Origin: Anthopleura xanthogrammica
Lineage: Eukaryota; Cnidaria; Anthozoa; Actiniaria; Actiniidae
Assembly: GCA_964019055.1 (NCBI GenBank)
Contig: OZ025222.1
Coordinates: 1,471,501-1,535,500 of the forward strand
Direction of reading: 5' to 3'
DNA: 64,000 nt
Of this stretch, positions 25,501-37,100 are shown piece after piece. The notes beneath the pieces are model-generated. The model did no database searches and had not been told where the DNA came from. It worked only from the letters and a program-made list of their open reading frames with translations. Each line of letters opens with the position of its first letter. The stretch's first letter is position 1. The position numbers and the translations under genes are program-made.

Positions 25501-26928
25501 TGGACGCTAAATATGGGTTGACTTTATCTGCATACTACAGTAAAACACCAAGCGGCCACCCCCGGAAAATCCTCAAGTGGCTGCTAAATACAGTGGCTGT
25601 TAAATAGAGGTTTGCCGCTTTATAGAGGTTCGGGTGGACTGTATTTTTTTCTTTTTTGACATTCATTATAATACTTGTAAAAATGTAAAAGATTATAAGT
25701 GTTACTATCTTGCTTGTGGCTTCTTTGTAGACCTTTTTGCTATCAGTACTGATTAGAATGACATCTTATCTGTTTGATGGATCTCATTCATGTGATTTAA
25801 TATAATCAAATCAAACATGATACGAGTCTAACTTATTAATATGACAGACATCGATATCGTATTTGACCTGGTGCCATTTAATTAGTATGGAGTTTGTAAA
25901 AACAATTTTACCATTCATCTATACACCCCTTTCGTCGAACTAAGCATGCATGCGTGTATCCATTCTATTGACCCATTAATCCCATGTCTTCCATCACTCA
26001 ATCCCTTCCTTCCTTCCATCCATCCATCCATCCATCCATCCATCCATCCATCCATCCATCCATCCATCCATCCATCCATCCATCCATCCATCCATCCATC
26101 CATCCATCCATCCATCCATCCATCCATCCATCCATCCATCCATCCATCCATCCATCCATCCATCCCATTCCTTCCTGTCCCATCCCTCAATCCGTCTATC
26201 TATCCAAGATACCTTATTTTCTATATTCCCCTGACTATCATAGTGACATTTTTCTTTGTGTTTACAGGCAGAAGACGACACAGGTGCAACAGCATTATTG
26301 ATTGCAATTTGGTCAGGAGATAAGGACTGTGTTAAAACACTCTTAGACTTTGTAAGTACTCACTACCCTCGTATTAAGGGCGGACCCAGGGAAGTGGATT
26401 AGGTGGCTAGCCACCCTCCTTTGGAGAAATGATAAGAATTAAGGAAGCACGCGTGACATACCCGGTCACAAATGCGACCCGGGTTCGATCGGTCCCACCG
26501 GGCTCGGTGTTATATGTAAGTAGAGCTGTTTGTGGGTTCTCTCCTGTGTTTCGAGGGGTTTTCTTCGGGTTCTCCAGTTTTCCTCCCTCAGCAAAAATAA
26601 ACTTCTAAATTCCAATTCAATCTTCATACTTTCACCTAGTTTGGAGCTCATCTCTCTTATGAGTTTCTCACGCTGTTAAACAACAGCGAAAGCTTTATTA
26701 TATATATTTTTTAGATAGAAGAAAAAGGACAATATATGATGCCTTTCTTTCTTTCTTTTTTCCGTCTTTTATGCAATGACACCAACAGTAACGTAACTTT
26801 AATTCGTTCGTTGTTGATAGGGTGCAGACCCAACCGCACGATCTCCAGATGACGAGTCTTATGTTGAATGTGCAGAGGAATTTCCAGAGATACAGGGGAT
26901 GATAAAGAAAGCTATCAAAGAATACTAG
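19523..26928 (+). CDS. myotrophin-like ankyrin-repeat protein
   Basis: Exons 19523-19621, 20387-20500, 26268-26351 and 26821-26928, all phase 0, encode 134 aa. Ankyrin consensus is clear in exon 2 ([29 protein letters not shown]) and exon 3 ([28 protein letters not shown]). Length, repeat number and order resemble myotrophin/V-1, a small all-ankyrin protein that binds actin capping protein, though similarity is modest and orthology is not proven. The start is the first ATG in a good context. The stop at 26926-26928 abuts a GT (TAG|gtatag) and a plausible acceptor lies near 27436, so a spliced 3' UTR is possible. The 5.8-kb intron between exons 2 and 3 hosts a complete mobile element. The exon 2 acceptor (after CAAAG at 20386) has a weak pyrimidine tract. 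Confidence 0.78.
21314..21334 (+). promoter_or_regulatory. left subterminal CRE-containing repeat of the TTAA element
   Basis: TGACGTCAGTTTCTCAACAC occurs 214 bases inside the left end and about 94 bases before the ballast-domain start codon. The same sequence, inverted, is at the right end. Confidence 0.55.
21415..22522 (+). CDS. free-standing P2X7-ballast-like cysteine-rich domain protein
   Basis: Exons 21415-21617, 21731-21982 and 22291-22522 (phase 2 at both junctions) encode 228 aa. Residues 1-67 are acidic. From residue 69 come CKCGKC, ECRCC (84-88), Cys94, then CITDHEAF...[30 protein letters not shown] and [15 protein letters not shown]...YKGY. This order matches the cytoplasmic zinc-binding ballast domain of the P2X7 receptor. 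There is no channel or transmembrane part. The C-terminus is a long Asp/Glu run. Cysteine spacing looks intact, so folding and metal binding are plausible. In the element it converges with the THAP gene; the stop codons are about 450 bases apart. Similar channel-less ballast proteins are, to my knowledge, abundant in cnidarian gene sets, but their function is unknown. The name is by domain resemblance only. Confidence 0.8.
22973..24684 (-). CDS. THAP-domain protein with C-terminal zinc knuckle
   Basis: Minus-strand exons 24382-24684, 24123-24185, 23877-23999, 23726-23803, 23541-23628, 23318-23515 and 22973-23103 join in frame to 327 aa. The first exon is a full THAP (C2CH) domain: Cys6, Cys11, Trp36, Cys56-x2-His59-Phe60 and the [10 protein letters not shown] box. 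THAP domains bind DNA sequence-specifically and occur in transposases and cellular regulators. The middle is low-complexity and rich in Ser, Thr, Pro and Glu. The last exon ends with [16 protein letters not shown], a knuckle-like Cys/His cluster. No transposase catalytic core is present. The donor after exon 5 (T|gtgtaag) was chosen to keep phase and is the least certain junction. It may recognise the element's ends or regulate its genes (inference). Confidence 0.75.
24776..24797 (-). promoter_or_regulatory. right subterminal CRE-containing repeat of the TTAA element
   Basis: On the minus strand this reads TGACGTCAGTTTCTCAACAC, 208 bases inside the right end and about 92 bases before the THAP start codon at 24684. 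It mirrors the left copy at 21314. Confidence 0.55.
25100..25571 (+). repeat. tandem repeat, unit about 157 bp, three copies
   Basis: Blocks starting AACCGCTTTGTTG at about 25111, 25267 and 25425 each continue with TTTGACAGTCAAAATTCCAT, CGGTCACCCTAGAGATTTTG and CATACTACAGTAAAACA. It lies just right of the TTAA element in the ankyrin gene intron. Confidence 0.85.
26017..26165 (+). repeat. (CATC)n tetranucleotide microsatellite
   Basis: About 37 uninterrupted CATC units lie roughly 100 bases before the acceptor of the third ankyrin exon. The Ile-His-Pro-Ser and Trp-Met-Asp-Gly reading frames are artefacts. Confidence 0.97.
26440..26640 (+). mobile_element. tRNA-derived SINE-like element
   Basis: A B-box-like GGGTTCGATCGG stretch is followed by GGGTTCTCTCCTGTGTTTCG, GGGTTCTCCAGTTTTCCTCC and a tail with AAATTCCAATTCAATC. 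The same body recurs inverted at 46062-46250 and 54140-54335, and partially at 6530-6670, 7010-7070 and 10800-10925. A dispersed tRNA-headed SINE fits best. Confidence 0.6.
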
Positions 26929-28144
26929 GTATAGTTCTTATAATAAGGACCTAGTCATACTTGCTTTTGAGACTGTTATGGATGAACGAATTGAATGCTT
27001 GGAATGGGATAGATCCAATGATTGATTGATTGGTTGTAGGCCCCACGATGGACGGACGGACGGACGCACAGAAAAATAGACGCACGGAAAAATAGACGCA
27101 CGGAAAAATAGACGCACGGAAAAATAGACGCACGGAAAAATAGACGCACGGAAAAATAGACGCACGGAAAAATAGACGCACGGAAAAATAGACGCACGGA
27201 AAAGTAGACGCACGGAAAAATAGACGCACGGAAAAGTAGACGCACGGAAAAATAGACGCACGGAAAAATAGACGGAAGGACGGACGGACGGAGAAATTGA
27301 CGGACGGAGAAATGGACGGACGGACGGATAGACAGATGGATGCGGAAGAATAAATAGATGGATGGAAGGATGGATGGATAGATAGATGAAAGGGTCAAAT
27401 AAGACTTAATATAATTTTCTCTTTTCTTTCTACAGATGTTACTAAAAGAAAATACGTCCAGCTATGATACAAAGAAAAAGTTTCAATTTATATTAAGAAA
27501 ATACATATGAAATCTTGCTTTCGTATTAGTTAGTTGGGAAAAAATTTTTCGTAGGTCTTTCCTGAGCTCTGAGGTATACCCCCAGCGGAAGGGTTGTTTG
27601 TTTAATAAAAAATTCAAACACCTTGTGGGTTATTCCATGGTGTGCCAATCAAATCCATTGTATAACTAGTATATATACTGTCTTTGTAACAAAGAAAAGC
27701 CCTATCGAGTGAGCCTGTCCAATTTCTCCCTTTACTCCCGCCACTATTAAAAAAGTAGCAAATGCTTCGCCATGTTTCAAATAAAGGAAAAAGCCAAAAA
27801 GAGTGCGGACTTTTGGTTTTGCCTGCTATTCTTGCGATTTTTCCTCATTTCCCGTCTAGTCGGGATACCCCAATCCCAAAAATGATATGACTTATAAAGC
27901 GGATATGAATAAATTTGGTACTATAATGAAAAAGGTGTGGAAGTGACCTGAAAGTGGTTAACACCATTAATGATTACACTACACAGCAAAGGACAAAAAG
28001 AATACTACAACAACGTAAAAAACAAGGGAAAACAAATAAACAAATAAAAACAAAAGAGTAAAGAATTAACTTTCAAAATCTTTGGCAATCAAGACACACA
28101 TTACTTCTGGATTCATTTTTTGTTGTATCAGCAAAGTTTTATGC
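26929..28144. other. convergent intergenic interval between ankyrin gene and MSH4
   Basis: It contains the 16-bp minisatellite (27063-27275), GATG-type simple sequence (27345-27390), a possible 3' UTR exon starting near 27437 and a fragment of the foldback element seen at 10185-10365. Nothing else coding is supported. Confidence 0.55.
27063..27275 (+). repeat. 16-bp minisatellite, about 13 copies
   Basis: The unit GACGCACGGAAAAATA repeats with single-base variants (AAAAGTA in two copies), bordered by GACG-rich tetranucleotide sequence on both sides. Confidence 0.95.
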
Positions 28145-31100
28145 TTACTCTTCGGTTTGCTTGATATCCTGAAGGTACTGCTTTTTCAATCCATTAAGGT
28201 ACAACCACAAACCCTGTTTATCCAGACGTGAGTTATTCGCTGCTTGGAACAGTTTTGTTGCTAATCGGAATTTGGCTTTTTGAGCTCGACCTTCTGGTGA
28301 CAGCAAGTTCGATAGCTATAAAGGAAAAAAGGAGTAAAGGAAAATAATTGAAGAAAATTGATTAAAGGGAAAATAAAGAAAAGGGAAAAAGATGGAGAAG
28401 GAGGAGGAAGTAGAGAAAGAGAAGAACCTATTTCTAAGTTTTAAAGGGATCGGAACGTCAATTGTTTTTAGGATCGAGGAAGACTGAGGTAGAGGCGGGA
28501 ATCGAGGAGAGACCGTCATTGTTATTAATATTATTCATTCAAACTAAAGTTCTACAACTACTTTGACAATATACGGCGGCCATCTTGGTAGGGGGCATGG
28601 TATGGCGTTGATTAACATTAACAGTTCACCACAAGACAATTTGTCAAGAGATTAAGATTGACATGAAATACAAACTAAGCGAAACTCTCTAATATTTATT
28701 TGCCATTTTTGCCCTGGACGCCCCATAATACCTTGCGAATCAAGATGGCCGTTGTATCGTCAAATTTATTAAATGTACAGCAGTTACAAAATTGCCTGTA
28801 AATTTTCTAACCTTTTCACCTCTGGAAATGGTATTTGAAACCTCTTTTGCTGACTGGATGATCGACGACGGTAAAGTTGAAATTTCCGCTAGCTGTAATC
28901 CTAACATAGAGAAAATGAATGAAGCTATTTAAAAAGCCCTGTATAAAAAGGGTTCCCACCAACAGCCTCTCCTCTCCTCCCTTCCCTCCTATTCGTATCC
29001 CCTTCCTTCACCACTGTTTCCATTACTATGTCCTCACTGATCAAGACAACAGTCGTGACATAGAAACCGGGCCATACACTGCCGTGAATCAGAGTATGTA
29101 AAGGTCCGAACAATTGATTAACGGTAGTCCCTATACTATTGCCCGATTTCCCTGTCGTGACCGGTTCGAGTTGGCATTATAGTGTATTGTAGGATTGTTT
29201 TAGGGGACGGAATAAACGCCATCTTGTAAATATAAATTCCCTAAAACAGTCCCACAATGCACTATGATGCTAACTCGACCCAGTTTTTTCCTCAATCTCG
29301 GCTAATAAATACCGTAGTGTCTTTCCTCGGTACGTCCCTTTGAAAGTGTGTGGGAATAGAGTATCTTGTTACAACCAGCTTCGTCACTGAAGGATCTCTA
29401 ATGCAATACAAATATGACAGGCAAACGTTTATATTATATAAAGAAATTCTACTCTTCTTTCCCGACTAGCTCTTTTCTATCCACCAAGTACGTGGGACGA
29501 ACCCGAATAGTCCCCTTAACAGTTCTGGCCTGCGCCATCTTGAAAGGTAGCCGTGCCTGTGCATCGAAGAGAGACATGAGGTGACCTTGCAATGACAGAG
29601 ACATGTGAATAATTCGTTATCCAAGGTGTGAAAAAGGTCACTGCAAGGGCACTTCATGTCTCCCTGCGATGCAAAGGCACGGCTACCTTTCAGTCAAGAT
29701 AACACAGGGTAGTGTGAAAGGGACTATTTAAAGGAAACACTCGAAATACATTAAAAAAACTAACAAGCAACCTTTTTCTCACACGAATGTATTAAGACAG
29801 CTGTTATTTTGGAAACTTCAAGTCTTACCTGAACTTCCAAGTGAAGACTGTAAAAATAAAGGGAAAGAAAGAGACCATATATCAGCAAAATATATTAATG
29901 AAAAATTGTTATCAATATAAGGAAACTGATAAATTTAAGGTTGTTTATGTTGAAAATTCATTGTTTATCATATACGAAACTTACTTTTCAATGTTTGGGT
30001 AGAGCTCATCCATGGCAGTCAGCTCTAGAAAGTGTGTGGCAAAGAATGTAAAGGCCTGTCAAACAAAGAATGTATTTAGGTTTGAGAAATGTTCGATCTA
30101 TTAATCCTGATCGTAGATGATAACCACGACCACGACCTTGACCATTATCATTATATCATCATCTGAACATCATCGCCGCCATCTCTATCATCCCCCCCCC
30201 CCCCCCCCCCACTATCACCAACACCAAACATCGCCCACTCCCCCATCCGCCACCATCACCAATAACTACTTCCATTCCAGACACTCATTATCACCACCGC
30301 AACCAACACCATCACTATATATAGTCATTATTATTTTATATATCTTACCTTTGTTTCCAAAAGGTTCTCGCATATCGCAAAACATATCCCAACACCTTCT
30401 TCGCTACTTGTACCTGGTAAATGATAGAGTTCATCCAGTCAGGCCAATAGTTACAACTAACTGACGCAAACACGGCACCGTATGTCGAATGTTTTCATAC
30501 ACGGCACGGTACGGCACGGCACGGTCAGGCCAATAGTTACAACTAACTGACGCAAACACGGCACCGTATGTCGAATGTTTTCATACACGGCACGGTACGG
30601 CACGGTACGGCACGGCACGGTCAAGCCAATGGTTACAACTAACTGACGCAAACACGGCACCGTATGTCGAATGTTTTCATACAATACAATACAATAAACT
30701 TTATTTTACGAGGGAAAATACGTATTAACAGCTATAAAGGTTATCTAACATACGGCCCTCTACTAACATACGGCCCTCATACACGGCACGGCACGGCACG
30801 ATCACGGTCAAGCCAATGGTTACAACTGACTTGCGCAAGCACGGCATCGAATGTCGAATGTTTTTATACACGGCACTGCACGGTCACGGCAAGACGCGGT
30901 CCGTGTGGTACGTTTTTTATAGTCATACGAAAACTGCTCTATTTTTACATTGTTAAGTTACCTCTTCCAAGTTCATCGATGATGATCAGCGATTTTTCAG
31001 ACGCGTTCTGTGGAAAGATATATTGCTCCAATCAGGTCTGAAGTCATAACGACGCCGCAGCTTCAGTGGTATTCAAAGATTTTTGCTAGCCTAAAATTCG

Positions 31101-34100
31101 TTGTAAGGTTTTTATCAGGGACGTTGGGGTGATATATTACCACGTGACTATAAACTGTACAAGTGTATTCCATTTTATGGCACTTTTTCTTTCTGCTTAT
31201 TTCTTATTTCTTTTGAACATACCTGTAATATGTAGTTTACTTCTTTCATCTATGAAGGGTAGGACAATGTGGTTAGTTGACCAAGGAAAAACTGTTCCCA
31301 GATGACAAAGCATATGTTTTGATGATGTTCGCAAAAGGAACTGTCACCCTGTCACTGTCACTATCAAGGTCACTGTCACTGTCATCACTGTCACTTGCCA
31401 CTTGTCACGGTCACGGTCATGGTCATCTGTTACTGTCACCTATCAGTGTCACTATTACTGTCACCTGTCACGGTAACGGTCACGGTCATTGTCACAGTCA
31501 CTGTCCCTGTCACCTGTCACGTTTAGCTGTCACTTTCATTATCAAGGTCACTGTCATTGCCACGGTCATAACCACTCTCACTCTCACGGTCACGGTCATG
31601 GTCATAACGGTCAGCTGTCACTTTCACTGTCACTGTTACAAGGGAATGACTGGTGGTCTTACTTCAGGCACTTACTTCAACCATGAAGGTAGATGAGTTC
31701 GTTTCAATGTCATCATCGCTACCAATCCTGGAGAAGATTTGATCAGCGATTCTGAAGGAAGCATATTGTGCAGGAACAAAGCTACCCATCTGAGCCATAA
31801 TCTGAAGAAGTGCTACTTGCTTTAGATAGGTAGATTTCCCACTCTGTTGGTTCAAGATATATATTTTTTATGATATAAGAATTAGCACCCTCATTCCTTG
31901 GAATATCATTTCTTTATGCATACTTTTCCGAGTTGATCAAATGATCAAATGCATGCACAGGATTAGAGGATAAAAGGTTTTTCATATTATAGCTAGACAT
32001 CTAGAGTACAGCCGTCAATTGCTGACTTCAAACTTACCATGTTTGGTCCAGTCAAGATAAAAAAGTTCGTACCATCTGCTGCATACTAAAAGGGACATAA
32101 AATTGCGGACACTCAAAAAAACTAGCTATTATTTGCTACCTTGTGGAATAAGACTCGTAATTCTGCGTTAGTTAAAAAATTCACGACAAATAAGTAGGAT
32201 AGATAGTTATTGTACCATGTTGTTAGACACAGGCGGTTCAGGAAGAATTTTGTCCAGAATAGGATGACGTCCTTGCTTGATTGCTAATGTATCCGTGAAT
32301 TCTGGTCGAACTGTTAAGGAGAAAAAGATAGTATTGACATGCATTACAGTGGTATCAACTTCCCACCTTCCTTTCTTTCTTCCTTCCTTCCTTCATTCCT
32401 CCCTCCCTTTCTACTTCCGTTCCTTCCTTTCTTCGTTTCTCACACCTCCCTTTTTCCTTCCTCCCTTTTTTCCGTCCTTCCTAGCTCTCTTTTTCACTCT
32501 CTACCTTCTCCCTTTCATCCCTCCTTTCCTTCCTTCCATCCATCCCTTTTTCTATCCATCCCTTCATTTTGTCAGACAGCACTCCATCTTGTACGAAACG
32601 CCGGAATATACTACAAGCAGATTTAGTTACCGTAATCCGACAGCGTACACAGGTGGGAAAAAGATGTTAACATATCCAAGGTACTGACAAGCTCTCCTAA
32701 TTTATACAGGCATCCAATGTTATCACGAATTTCCCGTAGAAGCTCTGACACAACCCTGCGATAAAATTGAAAATACATATAAACCCAAATTAATAGACCT
32801 TCCCGAATTTCCTTGAGCGACCAAATACAAGGTTAGACATTCATTTACTTATTTTATCAAATCCAACCTCCATTAAGAGCCATTGTTTCGTGGTTTCAAG
32901 TGAATTCGTCAAAGGTCTATAAAAAGGTCTGTAAAAATATTTACTTCCTGGACAGGTTTTCTACACAGCATACGCACGATACGATTTTTCATGCGACGTC
33001 GCAAAAACTAGATCGCACCGTGTCACTACCCGTTCGACGTTGCATGCGACGTCAATAAGCATATTCCTATTATATATGCGCATTCGCTTTGAATACTTAC
33101 ACATTAGCCATCAGGTATATTTCGTTAAGGGACTCCTTGATTCTGTCTGTAAAAGAAACATTAGTAAGCATCAAATGAATTACCTTGAATTTATGATTGA
33201 AAAAGATTATGGAAAATAATGGCTAAAGAGGTCATATTTTATAACCCTATCGACGCTTACCATTTAACTTGATCTGCAAGTAATACACAAAAATATGAAT
33301 TAATAATATATAGGATATATAGGTTTTTTTGAAAGGTATCTAAAAACACGTTACAAAATATTTTTAGCAATTTTTTTGCGGATACGGGAGGGAAAAGGGG
33401 GGGAGTGTTGCATGATAAAAGGCACAATGCTGTAGCAGTGGTCCACGAGGCATACATATACATATCTGCCATTTTTCAACAAACACAACTGCAAACTCAA
33501 TCCAGATGGGCATAATGTTCCCTACCCCCCCTCCCCCATCTATGTTTACTTTCTTCAAGTGTTAATGGTAAACAAAGATATAATAATCAAGGGAATGACT
33601 CGTGGTCTGGGATGGAGAAACAGTGGCAGTTACGGATCAAAGAGTTTTTAACACGGGGTTGACTGTCAGCCAGCTAAATTTTCATTGGGGGAGGAGTTGA
33701 AGCCCCCACAGTCCTCCCCCTGGATCCGCCCCTTGTGTAGTTTACAAAGTAAATACGTACCAGATCTACAGAAGAAAAAGTTACGGTACTTTTAACTTTC
33801 GTAACTTTGATGAATTCACTTGGAAGTGCACTTGTGTCTATCTCATTATCACGATTAAGTTGAAGCTGGATGTAAAATCCCCTGGTGGCGTTGAAACCTG
33901 TTTTTAGAGGTAACTCGTATTTTTCGGAGAGTTGTTTGATGAGATCTGCGAAGAAAATGTCCAAAACGTTGATGAAAAATAATAGTAAACGTTATTAAAG
34001 GTGACAAACATCCAAACATTTGCAAATACCTGTAATGTCATCAACAGTTTCGGTATATGTCCTTCGGGCAACATCGAGAAGTCCTGAAACGTAATACACG

Positions 34101-37100
34101 CAATAATAACCTTAAAACTCTTTTACACTGGCGATTTTTGAGACGATTTTAGATGCAAAAATAGTAGACACGACGACTATTAAAGCAGTAACACCAACAA
34201 CCATACGAGATTATAAATACTAGGTTAGAATTATGTCAGTGTAAATTTTACCTACCATTTACATGGGGCTTGGATGAAAATTCAGACAAAAGAAAAAGAG
34301 CATAAAAGAAACACATTAGTATGAAATCCCATTATATACATACATTATACATACATTAGTATAATATACGTAAAATGCGTATAAATAAAACAGCTGGAAT
34401 AAAGGGTCTACCTTTACAGCAAAGCATTTCTGGGTCCTCATGTTGAGTGTTCCCTTTTGATAGCGTGTATCATCATGAATAATCGCATGGATTTTTTCAG
34501 CCACGGATTTAAATCGCGGGTCATTAAGTGACTACCAATGCAGAAAAAATAAACGAGTTTAGTGTATGGTTCAAAGCGACATTCTTGAATGAGTGCATGG
34601 AATGAAATGGATGGATGGATGCAAGGATACAAAGGGTGGAGAGGAATGGGATGTAAAGGATGAATGGGTGGATGGAATGAAATGGATGGATGGATGGATG
34701 TAAGAGGTGGAAAGGATGAGATGTAAAAGATGAATGGATGGACAAATAACTGAATATGGAGAATATGTCTTTCTAGGCTTTCTATGTGGATAGTCGTGGT
34801 CATAGATAAAAAAGTACAGTGTTATATCTATTTTATAGAATACCTCATGATACGCCTTCATTAGCGGTGTTTCAGTTTCTCTGAGGGCCTCACATAATGG
34901 TTCCACAAGTTCTAATGTATGTTTGAGGGATATAATGGCAGTGATTTTGGACTCTGCGGTTTTTACTGTTTCTTGCTTAGGGATTTGTACGCACATAGAC
35001 GTTAGGTGGTCCACATCAAGGAAACGTCCTAGCACTACAAATATTCACAGATAACAAATGAATGCAATTTTAGTGAGTCGATAAATTTAACGAAATTATA
35101 TCAAGAAAGAAAGAAAGAAAGAAAGAAAGAAAAGGAGAGAGAGAGGGGGGGGGGGGGGGGGGACAGAAGAGGATATGTATTTTGCGCAATCATGTATAAA
35201 CCTTCAAATTTAAGTATTGACATTCATACAAGCAAAAAGTATTTACCTGATCTTAAGTTATGAAACACTTCCTATGAAAAAAATGAGATCGGGATGAGAG
35301 CCAACGCTAACGACAACTATCGAAAATATTTTGTTTTTGGTAATAAGTAGCCATTGCTTACCTCCTTTTCCGTTAATTCTGAAGAAGACAAAAAATTGTA
35401 TGAGAATATAGAAATAGCAACAGCATGAGAAATAACGCCACACCTACAACCTCAATGAGGAAAAAACTATCATCGCTAACGACAACAACCATAGCATCAT
35501 CACCACCACCACCACCAACAACAACAACAACGACGACGACAATGACAACACTACCACCACCTTGGAACAATAACCACAACATTGACAACACTGTCACCAC
35601 CAACAACGATAACAACAACGACACCACCAACAACAACAACATCAACAACAATTAGGACGACGACGACTTAGTGGAAAACCATTACCTGATACACAATCAA
35701 GTCTCATCTTTATGGTTTCCAGATCTATAAAATAAAGTATAATGTTTAACATGAAGCTATTTAGAAGAACATAATTTGATTAGAAAAAAGGGAATACAAA
35801 ACTGTATTGTAAATAAACACTGTATATCTAGTCTCCATACAAACCGTTTGGTGGCTGTAGAATGTTGGAGCGTAAAAGACGAGCTGTAACGATAAATTTA
35901 GGTAGCTCAAAACTATATAACTTTAGAACTATTGAAATTGAAATCAAACATTTTCTACTTACATCCTCCAGGGGTCTTTGTGTAGTTCATAATACCGAAC
36001 AAACAGTGTTCGCTTTTAGCGTCTCTTGCATTTTGTATCAGTTCAAGATTTCTGGCAGTTGAAACATCTGAAAAAGAGAAGCACGTCATATAGCTGTTTA
36101 CTATGAAACAATCTTCTTGCTGTAGCCTGGACAAACAAAATACTCCCAACCCTTGAAAATTCCTGGCTACGCCCCTGTGATTCATCTTTTATTGCAAAGA
36201 AATGTAAGAAGCTTGATAACGAACTGCTACGCACCTATTGTTGTTGTTTGTTCACTTCCTTTGAAGACTACCTTCAGGGAGTTTGAAGCATAGACGATAT
36301 TCTGGATATACTCTATATACTTTAATAATGCCTATAAATGAAAAAAGAAAATCATTAATTCACATGAAATTTCGTAGGAAGCCAATTCTTTAAATAATAG
36401 GCCGGGGACGGTTCTAAGAAATTTCAGCTCTAAAAACGGGGATGGGGGACGGCTTGAAACAATCTAATCCATCCTCTTCTCAGCCATTATTCCCTAAAAA
36501 TAAATAATATTGGAATGATTTTTTATTTATGATTGGCCCTGTAAACGAGCTTCAGGTAAAACAGCACTTGTATTGTTGGCCACTTGTATTGTTCTTGTTA
36601 GTGGGCACAAGGGAAAACATAAATGTAATAAAAACAAACTTACCGCTGCTGTAGCTAGGCAATAGTACCTGAGAAAGTTAAAACGTTTTGTCAGTTGACC
36701 TGAAATTCGAACACTAATCGACCAAAAGTCAATGTCAGGAAATTTAGTTTCATATAAATTATTACTTCACGCTATATGTTACTTACTTGGTAGAAACTTC
36801 CATTTCAACAGTATTGTATTCTGGAGCACAAAGCTGTCTAATGTACTCAAGACCTGAAAGCAATAAGTTAAAAAAATGAATGCACAGGTGAAATAGAAAA
36901 TGGAGCATGGAAGGATCGAAGAAAAGGAAGAAATAAAGAGACGTAGAAAACAAAGAAGGAATTGAAAAAGGAAAGAAGGACACTGGGAGTGAGAAAAGAA
37001 GAATGAGAAAGACATGGAAAAAAGTCACAGAGGAAAATATTCCTGCAAGCAGCTACGTCAAATCATAAGCAGTTCTCTTCATGAAGTAGTTAGTAGTATT

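Noticed and set aside
25915..26323. His-Pro-Ser-Ile and Trp-Met-Asp-Gly repeat proteins
   Set aside because: Artefacts of the CATC microsatellite.
26938..27398. Reading frames with a repeated Phe-Arg-Ala-Ser pattern
   Set aside because: Artefacts of the 16-bp minisatellite; the unit length makes the frames open.
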